NCBI GenBank assembly: GCA_044234005.1
Contig: JBIIJE010000098.1
Span: 1-9,098 of the forward strand
Length of the DNA: 9,098 nt
Reading direction: 5' to 3'
DNA from: OLB11 sp044234005
Lineage (GTDB): Bacteria; Bacteroidota; Bacteroidia; Chitinophagales; Chitinophagaceae
In this document: positions 1-7,469 of the stretch, one piece after another
How positions within the stretch are numbered: position 1 is the stretch's first letter
How the letters are laid out: every line of letters begins with the position of its first letter
Made by a program: the position numbers and the translations under genes
The notes under the pieces: model-generated
Database searches by the model: none
What the model was told of the DNA's origin: nothing
Seen by the model: the letters and a program-made list of their open reading frames with translations, nothing else

Positions 1-476
1 TTAGAGATTATTTTGAAATAAACTTTCCAAAAGCTTTAGAAAATATTAAGACACAGGCTGAAAAATTATATGTTTTTACATCAGCAGTTATCAATGCTGA
101 TTTAATTGATGTTTGGGAAAAATTCTTACAACCTGATCATATTCAACAATGGAAACATGCGAATGATGATTGGCATACAACCAAATCCTTATGCGATGTT
201 CAGCCCAATGGGAAATTTTTGTTTCGCATGGAAGCCAAAGATGGAAGTTTTGGTTTCGATTTTTCAGGAGTATATTCAGATGTTCAATTGCATAAACGAA
301 TTGCCTATACAATGGACGATGGAAGAAAGGCGAAGATTGACTTCGTTAAAGAGGGAAATTGTATTTTGATTAATCAAGTTTTTCAACCAGAAAGCATTAA
401 TAACATAGAATTACAGCAAATGGGCTGGCAATTAATATTGAATAATTTTAAGAAATATTGTGAAACTAAAAATTAA
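1..476 (+). CDS. SRPBCC / AHSA1-like domain protein, N-terminus cut by window edge
   Basis: The reading frame is open from base 3 to the TAA at 474-476, giving 157 visible residues with no in-frame ATG before base 219, so the true start lies left of the window. From about visible residue 20 it reads as an AHSA1-like SRPBCC (START/Bet v 1 fold) domain: a first strand ending in the DVWEKF helix, the QPDHIQQW segment, then the family core MEAKDGSFGFDFSGVY and HKRIAYTMDDGRK, and the closing helix GWQLILNNFKKY. Such small cytosolic proteins have a hydrophobic ligand pocket; members of this branch have no defined ligand, and the name (activator of Hsp90 ATPase homologue) should not be read as function. 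An internal ATG at 219 would delete half of the fold and is not the start. About 19 residues before the domain do not belong to it and suggest an N-terminal extension or a second domain. It is followed 14 bases later by the DUF4199 gene, probably co-transcribed. Confidence 0.85.
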   Translation, partial: RDYFEINFPKALENIKTQAEKLYVFTSAVINADLIDVWEKFLQPDHIQQWKHANDDWHTTKSLCDVQPNGKFLFRMEAKDGSFGFDFSGVYSDVQLHKRIAYTMDDGRKAKIDFVKEGNCILINQVFQPESINNIELQQMGWQLILNNFKKYCETKN

Positions 477-490
477 TCTAAACTTTAAAT

Positions 491-982
491 ATGAGAGAAT
501 ATAAAATTGAAATAAAATGGGCTATCATTTTTTCAAGTGCATCTTTTCTTTGGATTGCAATCGCAAAATATTTGGGAATGTTTGATTCAAAAATTGAACA
601 ATTCCCGACTTTTTCAATGCTTTTTTTAATTCCAGCTATACTCATTTTTGTATCAGCCATACGTGATAAGAAAATGAATTTTTATCGAGGTGGTATCATG
701 TTTAAAGATGCCTTTGTAAGTGGTTTAATTATTACACTAATCGTAACTTTACTAACTCCGATTATACAATTTGCGATTCACTCCTTTGTAGCGCCCGAAT
801 ATCTTCCCAATATGATAAATTACAGTGTTGCAAAAAATGAAATGAATCCAGAAGATGCTGAAAATTTCTTCAGTATCTCTAGTTATATCATCCAAAGCTC
901 AATCACCTCTTTGGGCATGGGCGCTTTCACGTCTATTGTTGTAGCATTCTTTTTTAAATCGAAAACAAAAAAATCGGCTTAA
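491..982 (+). CDS. DUF4199 family membrane protein
   Basis: This 163-residue protein has the pattern of DUF4199, a family of unknown function found mainly in Bacteroidota: four predicted membrane helices at about residues 9-30, 41-57, 73-95 and 132-156, with the typical segment YRGGIMFKDAFVSGL between helices 2 and 3 and an acidic NPEDAENFF stretch before helix 4. The C-terminus is lysine-rich and probably cytoplasmic. Length matches the family. In this phylum DUF4199 proteins often sit beside unrelated metabolic or envelope genes, so the neighbourhood gives no clear role. The ATG at 491 is preceded by an A/T-rich leader without Shine-Dalgarno. The 14-base gap to the upstream SRPBCC gene leaves no room for a promoter, so the two are likely one operon. 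The stop codon overlaps the stop of the convergent DPP IV gene. Confidence 0.88.
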   Translation: MREYKIEIKWAIIFSSASFLWIAIAKYLGMFDSKIEQFPTFSMLFLIPAILIFVSAIRDKKMNFYRGGIMFKDAFVSGLIITLIVTLLTPIIQFAIHSFVAPEYLPNMINYSVAKNEMNPEDAENFFSISSYIIQSSITSLGMGAFTSIVVAFFFKSKTKKSA

Positions 983-3141
983 AGTCTCTCTAAAATAAAA
1001 TTTGTCAATTTTCTATATAATTGCAGCCTTGTCACGCCACCACTAATTCCATGATTCTTATTAGGGTATATTTCTGAATCGAAATCTTTATTGGCTTTTA
1101 TTAATTCGTCTATTATCATAACAGCGTTTTGATAGTGCACATTGTCATCAGCTGTTCCATGGATGAGAAGGTAATTCCCTTTTAATTTATCCACCATATT
1201 TACTGGCGAATTTTCATCATAGCCGCTCGCATTCTCAGCAGGAGTTCGCATATATCTTTCAGTATAAATATTATCATAATATCGCCAATTGGTAACCGGA
1301 GCAACGGCAATGGCTGTTTTAAAAATATCAGCACCTTTAAGAATACAAATACTACTCATAAATCCACCATAACTCCAACCCCATATCCCAATTCGATTAG
1401 CATCAATATAGGATTGTTTGGCGAAATATTTCGCTACTGCAATCTGGTCATCACTTTCATATTTGCCTAATTGTAAGTAGGTTTTTTTCTTAAAAGCTTC
1501 ACCTCTAAATCCAGTTCCAGTGCCATCAAAACAAGCAATAATATAGCCTTGCTGTGTAAGCATATTGTACCACCAAAAATCGCGTCCGCCAAATTGATTC
1601 ATGACCTGTTGTGAACCTGGACCACTATATTGAAACATAAGCAATGGATACTTCTGAGCGGGCGAAAAATTACTTGGTTTTAATACCCATCCATTTAATA
1701 ATTCTCCATTTTCATTTGGTACCTGTGTGAATTCTAATTTACCTAAGTTATAATCCTTCATTTTGGCAAGTAAGGCAGTATTATCTTTTAGTAGGCGAGC
1801 TTTTTGATTTGTATTATTTACAAGTGTAAAAACATTTGGAGTTGTGGCATTAGAAAATTTGTCCAAATAATACTTAAAGTTGTTGCTAAAATCTATTGTA
1901 TGCCAGCCATTAGTGGGTGTCAAGCATTTCTTATTAGTTCCGTCTAAATTTATGCTATACAAATTTCTTTCCATCGGAGACTTTTCGGCGCTTATATAAT
2001 ACACAATTCCTCTTTCTTCATCTACCCCCTTAATTTCTGTAACCTCCCAGTTGCCAGTTGTGATAGAACTTGTGGTGCCCTTTGCCACATCATGCAAATA
2101 CAAATGATTGTATCCATCTTTTTCGCTTGTAAAGACAAACTCATCGCGCTTACTCAGCATCTTAATATTGTCGTTAATTTCGATATAACATTTATTGTCT
2201 TCTTGATAGAGTAAAGTTGTTTTACCGGTTTGTGAATTTGCACTGAGTATTTCAAGATGATTCTGCAAGCGATTTAATTTATAAATGATAGTCATATTCG
2301 TGAATGGATTCATTTTTATTCGTGGGAAATAAATATCAGTTTCCTTACCTGTATCATAAATCAAACCGCGTCCTTCTTTTATATTAAACGCACATATTTG
2401 TACTAGAGAGTTTTTCTCCCCCGCTTTGGGATACTTGTACTTATAGTCTGTTGGATATAACTTATCATATATTGCAAAATTAAATTCAGGCACCTCTGTT
2501 TGATCGAATTTATAAAAAGAAATATAGTCTCCCCTAGGACTCCATTCGTAAGCCTTGGTAAATTCAAATTCTTCTTCATAGACCCAGTCGCAATTTCCAT
2601 TGATGTGATTGTAATCGCCATCATTTGTAATTTGCGTGACTAGGTTCGTATTCAAATCTTTAAAATATAAATCATTCGCAAACACATAAGCAACCTTATC
2701 ACTTTGCGGTGAGAAACTAGCATGAAGTACTTTTTCGGCACGCAACAAATTCACTTTTTTACTTCGTATATCATACACATAAACCTTATGTAAAATAGAA
2801 CGTCGATAAATATTTTCACTTTCAGTAAATAATAAAAGCTTGGACTCATCTGCATTAAATTCGTAGTCATCCACTTCTATTTTTTTTCCTTCAAATTCAA
2901 TACTCTTTAAGTTCGCAATAGTTCTTACTGGTTTTGCATCTTTAAACGCAACTTGCAATAAATCACCATTCGAAGCTCTTTCGGTATAATGCAATCCATC
3001 ATTCATAGAGCGAAATCCAGTCACACTTTCTTGTTTGAAAGAAAATTTTTGCCATATATCTTCAAGGCTAATTTCTTTCTTTTGAGCTTTCAGAAACAAA
3101 CCAGAAATAAGGATTAAACAGCATGCAATGTATCTTTTCAT
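979..3141 (-). CDS. dpp4: dipeptidyl peptidase IV (S9B family), exported
   Basis: This 720-residue serine peptidase is expected to remove X-Pro or X-Ala dipeptides from peptide N-termini in the periplasm. A Sec signal peptide covers about residues 1-20 (ending LFLKAQ); the Cys at 7-8 are too early for a lipobox. Residues about 40-480 form the beta-propeller, which carries DWVYEEEFEF (185-194). Its E190/E191 match the human DPP4 Glu205/Glu206 pair that binds the substrate amino terminus, and this favours DPP IV over prolyl tripeptidyl peptidase. The alpha/beta-hydrolase domain follows with Y505 (oxyanion Tyr of QYSGP), nucleophile S590 in GWSYGG, Y622/Y626 and R629 in YYDNIYTERYM, D665 and N667 in HGTADDNVH, and H697 in NKNHG. 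The triad is complete and length is normal. In Bacteroidota such enzymes feed on proline-containing peptides. The gene is separated from the upstream acyl-CoA dehydrogenase by a terminator, so it should have its own promoter; I find only poor matches at 3155-3190. Confidence 0.96.
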   Translation of the reverse strand: MKRYIACCLILISGLFLKAQKKEISLEDIWQKFSFKQESVTGFRSMNDGLHYTERASNGDLLQVAFKDAKPVRTIANLKSIEFEGKKIEVDDYEFNADESKLLLFTESENIYRRSILHKVYVYDIRSKKVNLLRAEKVLHASFSPQSDKVAYVFANDLYFKDLNTNLVTQITNDGDYNHINGNCDWVYEEEFEFTKAYEWSPRGDYISFYKFDQTEVPEFNFAIYDKLYPTDYKYKYPKAGEKNSLVQICAFNIKEGRGLIYDTGKETDIYFPRIKMNPFTNMTIIYKLNRLQNHLEILSANSQTGKTTLLYQEDNKCYIEINDNIKMLSKRDEFVFTSEKDGYNHLYLHDVAKGTTSSITTGNWEVTEIKGVDEERGIVYYISAEKSPMERNLYSINLDGTNKKCLTPTNGWHTIDFSNNFKYYLDKFSNATTPNVFTLVNNTNQKARLLKDNTALLAKMKDYNLGKLEFTQVPNENGELLNGWVLKPSNFSPAQKYPLLMFQYSGPGSQQVMNQFGGRDFWWYNMLTQQGYIIACFDGTGTGFRGEAFKKKTYLQLGKYESDDQIAVAKYFAKQSYIDANRIGIWGWSYGGFMSSICILKGADIFKTAIAVAPVTNWRYYDNIYTERYMRTPAENASGYDENSPVNMVDKLKGNYLLIHGTADDNVHYQNAVMIIDELIKANKDFDSEIYPNKNHGISGGVTRLQLYRKLTNFILERL

Positions 3142-3197
3142 AAATTTCTATACTAAAAATTAGATGCTAAAATAGATGATTTCACTCAACTCATAAA

Positions 3198-3224
3198 AAA
3201 AGCTAATCATTATGATTAGCTTTT
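3198..3224 (-). terminator. intrinsic terminator of the acyl-CoA dehydrogenase gene
   Basis: A 27-base perfect inverted repeat with 13-base arms (AAAAGCTAATCAT and its complement) around one central base folds into a stem of about 12 pairs with a 3-base loop. It lies 23 bases past the acyl-CoA dehydrogenase stop. Read on the minus strand the stem is followed by a run of seven T (3201-3195), the classic layout. The arm also carries four T on the plus strand, so the hairpin could work weakly in both directions, but no plus-strand gene reads into it. Confidence 0.88.
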
Positions 3225-3247
3225 CAATATTTCAATATTAATTATTA

Positions 3248-4387
3248 TCACTTCAGTATACCTCTACTTATTACAATACGTTGCACTTCGCTTGTACCTT
3301 CATAGATCTGCGTAATTTTCGCATCGCGCATCAAACGCTCCACGTGAAACTCTTTCACATAGCCATAGCCACCATGTATTTGCACCGCTTCCGTAGTTAC
3401 GCTTTGCGCTATTTCGGAGGCGTACAATTTTGCCATCGCAGAAGCCATATCATAATTTTCATGTTGATCTTTTAACCATGCCGCTTTCATGCATAATAGG
3501 CGAGCTCCTTCAATTTGAGTAGCCATATCTGCTAATTTAAATTGTATGGCTTGATGATTCATTATTTCTGTACCAAAAGCTTTTCGTTCCTTTGCATACT
3601 TAACTGCTAATTCATAAGCTCCACTTGCAATCCCTAATGCCTGAGAAGCGATTCCAATTCTACCACCACTCAAAACCTTCATAGCAAATGTAAATCCGAA
3701 GCCATCATCACCAATTCGATTTTCTTTTGGCACTTTTACATCTTGAAACATAATTGAATGTGTATCGCTTCCACGGATACCCATTTTATTCTCTTTACCC
3801 CCAACGGTCACACCATCCCAAGCTTTTTCGACAATGAACGCATTGATACCTTTATGTTTCTTTTCAATGTCTGTTTGAGCAATCACCAAATAATAGGAAG
3901 CAGAATTACCATTGGTAATCCAGTTTTTTGTGCCATTCAAAACATAATGGTCGCCTTTATCTTCAGCTACGGTGCGTTGCGAAGTTGCGTCGCTTCCAGC
4001 CTCAGGCTCACTTAAAAGGAATGCCCCTATTTTCTCCCCTTTCGCAAGTGGCACTAAATATTTTTGCTTTTGATCTTCGTTGCCGAAAGTTTCTAAACCC
4101 CAACAAACCAATGAATTATTTACGCTTACGACAACAGATGCTGATGCATCCACTTTTGAAAGCTCTTCCATGGCCAACACATATGAGATGGTATCCATGC
4201 CCGCACCGCCATATTTTGGATCTACCATCATACCCATAAAACCTAATTCTCCTAACTTAGCAATTTGTTCGGCAGGGAATTTCTGATGCTCATCGCGTTC
4301 AATAACACCTGGCAAAAGTTCGTTTTGCGCAAAATCACGTGCGGCTTGTTGAATCATTAATTGTTCTTCGGAAAGCTGAAAATTCAT
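3248..4387 (-). CDS. acyl-CoA dehydrogenase, short-chain/butyryl type
   Basis: This 379-residue cytosolic flavoenzyme should catalyse alpha,beta-desaturation of a fatty acyl-CoA using FAD, passing electrons to an electron-transfer flavoprotein (not in this window). The three acyl-CoA dehydrogenase domains follow in order: N-terminal helical (about 5-117), middle beta (about 121-215) with signature LLSEPEAGSDATS (124-136) and FAD/substrate loop WITNGNSASYY (156-166), and C-terminal helical (about 228-376) with GGRIGIASQALGIA and ERKAFG. Signature 2 spans QIHGGYGYVKEF (336-347). The catalytic base is E363 in QIYEGTSEVQR, the position used by short- and medium-chain enzymes, unlike isovaleryl- and long-chain forms. 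Length and motifs match the butyryl/short-branched-chain group; exact chain length cannot be told by eye. It stands alone between its own promoter (4416-4446) and terminator, with no other beta-oxidation gene nearby. Confidence 0.96.
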   Translation of the reverse strand: MNFQLSEEQLMIQQAARDFAQNELLPGVIERDEHQKFPAEQIAKLGELGFMGMMVDPKYGGAGMDTISYVLAMEELSKVDASASVVVSVNNSLVCWGLETFGNEDQKQKYLVPLAKGEKIGAFLLSEPEAGSDATSQRTVAEDKGDHYVLNGTKNWITNGNSASYYLVIAQTDIEKKHKGINAFIVEKAWDGVTVGGKENKMGIRGSDTHSIMFQDVKVPKENRIGDDGFGFTFAMKVLSGGRIGIASQALGIASGAYELAVKYAKERKAFGTEIMNHQAIQFKLADMATQIEGARLLCMKAAWLKDQHENYDMASAMAKLYASEIAQSVTTEAVQIHGGYGYVKEFHVERLMRDAKITQIYEGTSEVQRIVISRGILK

Positions 4388-4415
4388 ATGTAAATTTCTA
4401 TTTTTAACAGATACG

Positions 4416-4446
4416 CAAACATATGAAAGTATTAATAAGTATTAAA
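4416..4446 (-). promoter_or_regulatory. promoter of the acyl-CoA dehydrogenase gene
   Basis: On the minus strand TATGTTTG (4423-4416) is a perfect match to the Bacteroidota -7 element TAnnTTTG. It is preceded after 19 bases by TTTA (4446-4443), three of four bases of the -33 TTTG element. Transcription would start around 4409-4412, leaving a leader of about 22-25 bases before the ATG. Basis: direct motif match to the known Bacteroidota sigma consensus; not experimentally shown. Confidence 0.65.
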
Positions 4447-4449
4447 ATT

Positions 4450-4461
4450 TGTTGCCCAACA
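4450..4461. promoter_or_regulatory. short palindrome next to the acyl-CoA dehydrogenase -33 box
   Basis: TGTTGCCCAACA is a 5-base inverted repeat around two central bases, just upstream of the -33 box of the acyl-CoA dehydrogenase promoter. Its placement would suit an operator, for example for a TetR-type fatty-acid regulator, but no regulator gene is in the window and a palindrome this short can arise by chance. Confidence 0.25.
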
Positions 4462-4554
4462 TTTTTATGATAGCTAATAGTCTTATCTTCTAGACAATTG
4501 TATCTTATTGTTAAGGCTAAAAAATTATTCACATGAATCTTTATATTTTTAACA

Positions 4555-4584
4555 TTTGAATAGAATCCAAGGACTTTATATTTG
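4555..4584 (+). promoter_or_regulatory. promoter of the serine hydrolase gene, nearly leaderless
   Basis: TTTG (4555-4558), an 18-base spacer, and TATATTTG (4577-4584) match the Bacteroidota consensus TTTG / TAnnTTTG at every defined base. The ATG of the serine hydrolase begins only 5 bases after the -7 element, so the predicted transcription start (about 4588-4592) falls on or next to the start codon. This suggests a leaderless or nearly leaderless mRNA, or that this promoter is not the one used. Confidence 0.7.
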
Positions 4585-4589
4585 TCGAT

Positions 4590-5765
4590 ATGGCCCAATT
4601 CTTAAAAAGACTTCTTTACTTAGCCTGCGGATTGATAATTGCTTATGCGCCTTTGGCATTTGGCAAACCGAAACCAGAATCGGCACCCAAATTCGGGAAA
4701 GTTACTTTAAACTTCTCAGATTCTAATTCACGGGAGGCAAAAGATATAATTTATAGATTAGATACATTCTATACCACCCAAGTAGCTAAAGGCTTCCATG
4801 GGAGCGTATTAGTGGGTTATAAAGGCAAAATTTTGTACGAAAGATATTTCGGTATTGCCAATCGCGAAACAAATTATATGTGGAGCTCCGAAACGCAAAG
4901 CCAGCTTGCTTCGACATCGAAACCATTTACCGGAGCTGCGATTATGCTCCTAAAAGATAAAGGATTGTTGAATTTTGATGATGCAGTCATACAGTATTTG
5001 CCCACTTTTCCTTATGCTGATATTACAATTCGGATGCTTTTGAACCACAGAAGCGGTCTTCCAGATTACATTTATAAAATGGTAAAAGACAAGGAAAAAC
5101 CATTCCTTGATAATGACGATGTTGTAAAGTGGTTTGAAACAAATAAACCTAAACAAACTTTCAAAACTAATACGAGTTTCAAATACAGCAATTCCAATTA
5201 TGCACTTTTAGCCTCGATTGTCGAGTCAATTAGTGGAATGAAATTTGATTTATTTTTAAAAAGATACGTATTCGGGCCCCTCAAAATGGACAATACCAAG
5301 GTAATTGACCCAAATATTAACAGAAGTGAGAATATGTCTTCTTGTTACAAAGCCAATGGTAGTTTGTATGATGACATGTTTTTAGATGGTGTATCTGGAG
5401 ACAAAGGAGTTTATAGCTGTGTTCGAGATTTGTATAAATGGGATCAAGCACTTTATGGCAATAAATTTATCAAACAACCAACCTTAAAAGAGGCATATCA
5501 GCCTTACACATTTGAAAAACCAAGTATAAAAAATTACGGACTTGCATGGCGTTTGCTCAATTATCCAGATGGAATAAAGGTAATTTATCACAACGGGAAT
5601 TGGCATGGAAATAATACGAGCTTCTATCGATTTGTAGAGGATAATTTTACGATAATAGTTTTAGGGAATAAAACAAACACACGTATTTATGCGCAGCCGC
5701 AAGAAATTTACAATATTGTAATGAATGTAATTGATGGGCAAGCTGCTGAGGAATGCAAAGATTGA
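4590..5765 (+). CDS. exported serine hydrolase, class C beta-lactamase/PBP4 fold
   Basis: This 391-residue protein of the PF00144 (beta-lactamase, class C) family has a signal peptide, about residues 1-25 (MAQFLKRLLY start, hydrophobic core LACGLIIAYAPLAF), so it acts in the periplasm or at the surface. All three active-site motifs are visible: S108-T-S-K111 (SxxK, nucleophile S108), Y199-S-N201 (YxN), and H334-N-G336 (in place of KTG, as is usual in esterase-like and peptidase-like members). Family landmarks are LLNHRSGLPDY (150-160) and the GSVLVGYKGKILYE strand pair. Members hydrolyse esters, D-amino acid peptides or, less often, beta-lactams; the substrate cannot be read from sequence, and the HxG form argues against calling it a true beta-lactamase. 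It has its own close promoter, and the acyltransferase operon starts 264 bases downstream on the same strand, which makes a glycan or wall de-esterase role conceivable. The C-terminus AAEECKD is plain, without a sorting domain. Confidence 0.92.
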   Translation: MAQFLKRLLYLACGLIIAYAPLAFGKPKPESAPKFGKVTLNFSDSNSREAKDIIYRLDTFYTTQVAKGFHGSVLVGYKGKILYERYFGIANRETNYMWSSETQSQLASTSKPFTGAAIMLLKDKGLLNFDDAVIQYLPTFPYADITIRMLLNHRSGLPDYIYKMVKDKEKPFLDNDDVVKWFETNKPKQTFKTNTSFKYSNSNYALLASIVESISGMKFDLFLKRYVFGPLKMDNTKVIDPNINRSENMSSCYKANGSLYDDMFLDGVSGDKGVYSCVRDLYKWDQALYGNKFIKQPTLKEAYQPYTFEKPSIKNYGLAWRLLNYPDGIKVIYHNGNWHGNNTSFYRFVEDNFTIIVLGNKTNTRIYAQPQEIYNIVMNVIDGQAAEECKD

Positions 5766-5874
5766 TTTAATTAGCAAATTTGCCGATATCCAATTAGCAG
5801 CTTTGTCTTTCGATTTAATACTATATTCAATTAAAAAATTATACAAAAGACTTTTTAGAAATGCTGAATGAGAT

Positions 5875-5898
5875 TACTAGCTAGTAGCAAGGCTAGTA
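5875..5898. repeat. 12-bp palindrome plus direct repeat upstream of the acyltransferase operon
   Basis: TACTAGCTAGTA (5875-5886) is a perfect 12-base palindrome. Its right half returns as a direct repeat: GCTAGTA occurs at 5880-5886 and 5892-5898, a 12-base period, near one helical turn. It lies about 100 bases before the likely promoter of the MBOAT gene, in the 264-base gap that otherwise shows nothing clear (no convincing terminator after the serine hydrolase). The layout would suit a regulator binding site, but this is inference. Confidence 0.35.
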
Positions 5899-5981
5899 CA
5901 AAAAATAAATTGATCGGACTATTTAGAGTTCATATTCGGTATTATTTATCAATTAAATTACATAAATTAGGAATTATTAAT

Positions 5982-5989
5982 TTTATTTG
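5982..5989 (+). promoter_or_regulatory. possible -7 element for the acyltransferase operon
   Basis: TTTATTTG matches the TAnnTTTG consensus except for the second base, and would give a leader of about 35-40 bases before the GTG start at 6030. No clear TTTG lies at the expected -33 distance, so the call is weak. Some promoter is expected in the 264-base gap, because the preceding gene has its own promoter. Confidence 0.3.
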
Positions 5990-6029
5990 TACCATTACTA
6001 TTCATAATTCGACCTCATAGAAACTATAC

Positions 6030-7466
6030 GTGCTATTTAACACTATTCCATTTGCCATTTTTTTACCAATAGTCTATTTACTATATTGGTTACTCTCGAA
6101 GCAAAAATTAGTTTTTCAGAATATACTCTTATTGATAGCAAGCTATTTTTTTTATGCTTGCTGGGATTACCGATTTTTATTTCTACTCATTTTTTCTACC
6201 TTACTAGACTATTCAACAGGTATAAAAATGAATGCAGCCAATTCACAATCTGAAAAGAAATTTTGGTTTTGGCTGAGTATCATTATCAATCTTGGCTTTT
6301 TAGGTGTTTTTAAATATTATAATTTCTTCGCGGAGTCTTTTGCAGGTTTACTAACACAATTCGGACTCACAGTTCATCTTAGCACACTGAATGTAATACT
6401 TCCCGTTGGCATTTCGTTTTATACGTTTCATGGATTATCATATGTGATTGACATCTATTACAATCGAATCCGAGCAGAGAAGAATTATATCGACTATGCA
6501 GTTTTTGTCAGTTTTTTCCCCTTACTTGTTGCTGGTCCTATTGAAAGAGCTACACATCTATTACCGCAAATACAGCGCAAAAGAGAATTTAACTTAGCAA
6601 ATTCTGTCGATGGACTACGTCAAATTTTGTGGGGATTATTTAAGAAAATTGTAATCGCAGATCAATGTGCTATTCACGCGAATGATATCTTTAACAATAG
6701 CAGTGAATTTGAAGGCAGCACCTTAGTTTTGGGGGCGCTATTTTTTGCATTTCAAATTTACGGCGACTTTTCGGGTTATTCTGACATTGCTTTAGGAACG
6801 GCTCGTTTGTTTGGCATTGAGCTACTTCGAAATTTTTCATTTCCTTATTTCTCTCGAGACATTGCTGAGTTTTGGAGGCGTTGGCATATATCTCTCTCAA
6901 CTTGGTTTCGTGATTATTTATACATTCCATTAGGTGGTAACAAAGGTAGTTTAGGGAATAAAGTGAGAAACACTTTTGTCATTTTTCTGGTGAGCGGTTT
7001 TTGGCATGGTGCCAACTGGACTTTCATAGCTTGGGGCTTGTTAAACGCTCTTTACTTTATGCCTTTATTACTCACAGGATCAAACAGAACACATTTAGGA
7101 ACCGTGGCAGAAAACAAGATATTTCCCACGCTGAAGGAGCTCACGGCTATGCTCGTTACATTCAGTTTAACTTGCTTTGCTTGGATATTTTTTAGAGCCA
7201 ATAACTTAACTCACGCTTTCGAATTTATACGTAAGATTTTTACCAAAAAATTATTTCAGCTACCGAGTGTAAGCCCAATTTCAGTAATTGTGTTACTAAT
7301 TATTTTTATATTAATAGAATGGGCAGGACGTGAACAACAATATGCCCTTGCAAATTTTGGTTTAAAATGGCATCGAGTTTTTAGATTTGGATTTTACTAC
7401 TTATTAATCGTATTGATATTTTGGTTTTGCGGGAAGGAACAACAATTTATTTATTTTCAATTTTAG
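6030..7466 (+). CDS. MBOAT family O-acyltransferase (AlgI/DltB/PatA type), GTG start
   Basis: This 478-residue polytopic inner-membrane protein (about 11-12 helices) should pass an acyl group, most likely acetyl, from a cytoplasmic donor across the membrane to an extracytoplasmic partner for glycan O-acylation. Family landmarks are all present: N-terminal MLFNTIPFAIFLPIVYLLYW, LPVGISFYTFHGLSYVID (124-141), FPLLVAGPIERATHLLPQ (163-180), FQIYGDFSGYSDIA (241-254), the block FWRRWHISLSTWFRDYLY (281-298, H286) ending IPLGG, and VSGFWHGANWTF (321-332) whose H326 is the conserved MBOAT histidine, required for activity in AlgI. The start is GTG at 6030: an in-frame TAG at 6018-6020 closes the frame upstream, and the family N-terminus MLFN begins exactly here. 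The SGNH partner gene starts 3 bases after the stop, so the two are one operon. AlgI of alginate is only a family comparison; no alginate gene is seen. Confidence 0.95.
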   Translation: MLFNTIPFAIFLPIVYLLYWLLSKQKLVFQNILLLIASYFFYACWDYRFLFLLIFSTLLDYSTGIKMNAANSQSEKKFWFWLSIIINLGFLGVFKYYNFFAESFAGLLTQFGLTVHLSTLNVILPVGISFYTFHGLSYVIDIYYNRIRAEKNYIDYAVFVSFFPLLVAGPIERATHLLPQIQRKREFNLANSVDGLRQILWGLFKKIVIADQCAIHANDIFNNSSEFEGSTLVLGALFFAFQIYGDFSGYSDIALGTARLFGIELLRNFSFPYFSRDIAEFWRRWHISLSTWFRDYLYIPLGGNKGSLGNKVRNTFVIFLVSGFWHGANWTFIAWGLLNALYFMPLLLTGSNRTHLGTVAENKIFPTLKELTAMLVTFSLTCFAWIFFRANNLTHAFEFIRKIFTKKLFQLPSVSPISVIVLLIIFILIEWAGREQQYALANFGLKWHRVFRFGFYYLLIVLIFWFCGKEQQFIYFQF

Positions 7467-7469
7467 ACA

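Noticed and set aside
106..369. Plus-strand open frame of 87 codons in another phase inside the SRPBCC gene
   Set aside because: The overlapping frame carries the recognisable SRPBCC sequence and stays open to the window edge; this one has no family features.
2403..2624. Minus-strand 73-codon open frame inside the DPP IV gene
   Set aside because: It lies wholly within the beta-propeller coding sequence in a different phase and its translation looks like out-of-frame composition.
3758..4286. Several plus-strand open frames antisense to the acyl-CoA dehydrogenase gene
   Set aside because: The dehydrogenase is full length with all motifs; the antisense frames are Cys/His/Pro-rich shadows without domains or promoters.
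4404..4598. Minus-strand 64-codon open frame in the divergent intergenic region
   Set aside because: It covers both promoters and overlaps the start of the serine hydrolase, and its translation has no recognisable feature.
4590..5765. Calling the serine hydrolase an antibiotic-resistance beta-lactamase
   Set aside because: The third motif is HNG rather than KTG, and most members of this family are peptidases or esterases; sequence alone does not support resistance.
5774..5783. GCAAATTTGC palindrome after the serine hydrolase as a terminator
   Set aside because: It has no loop, is only 10 bases and AT-rich in the centre, and is not followed by a T-run.
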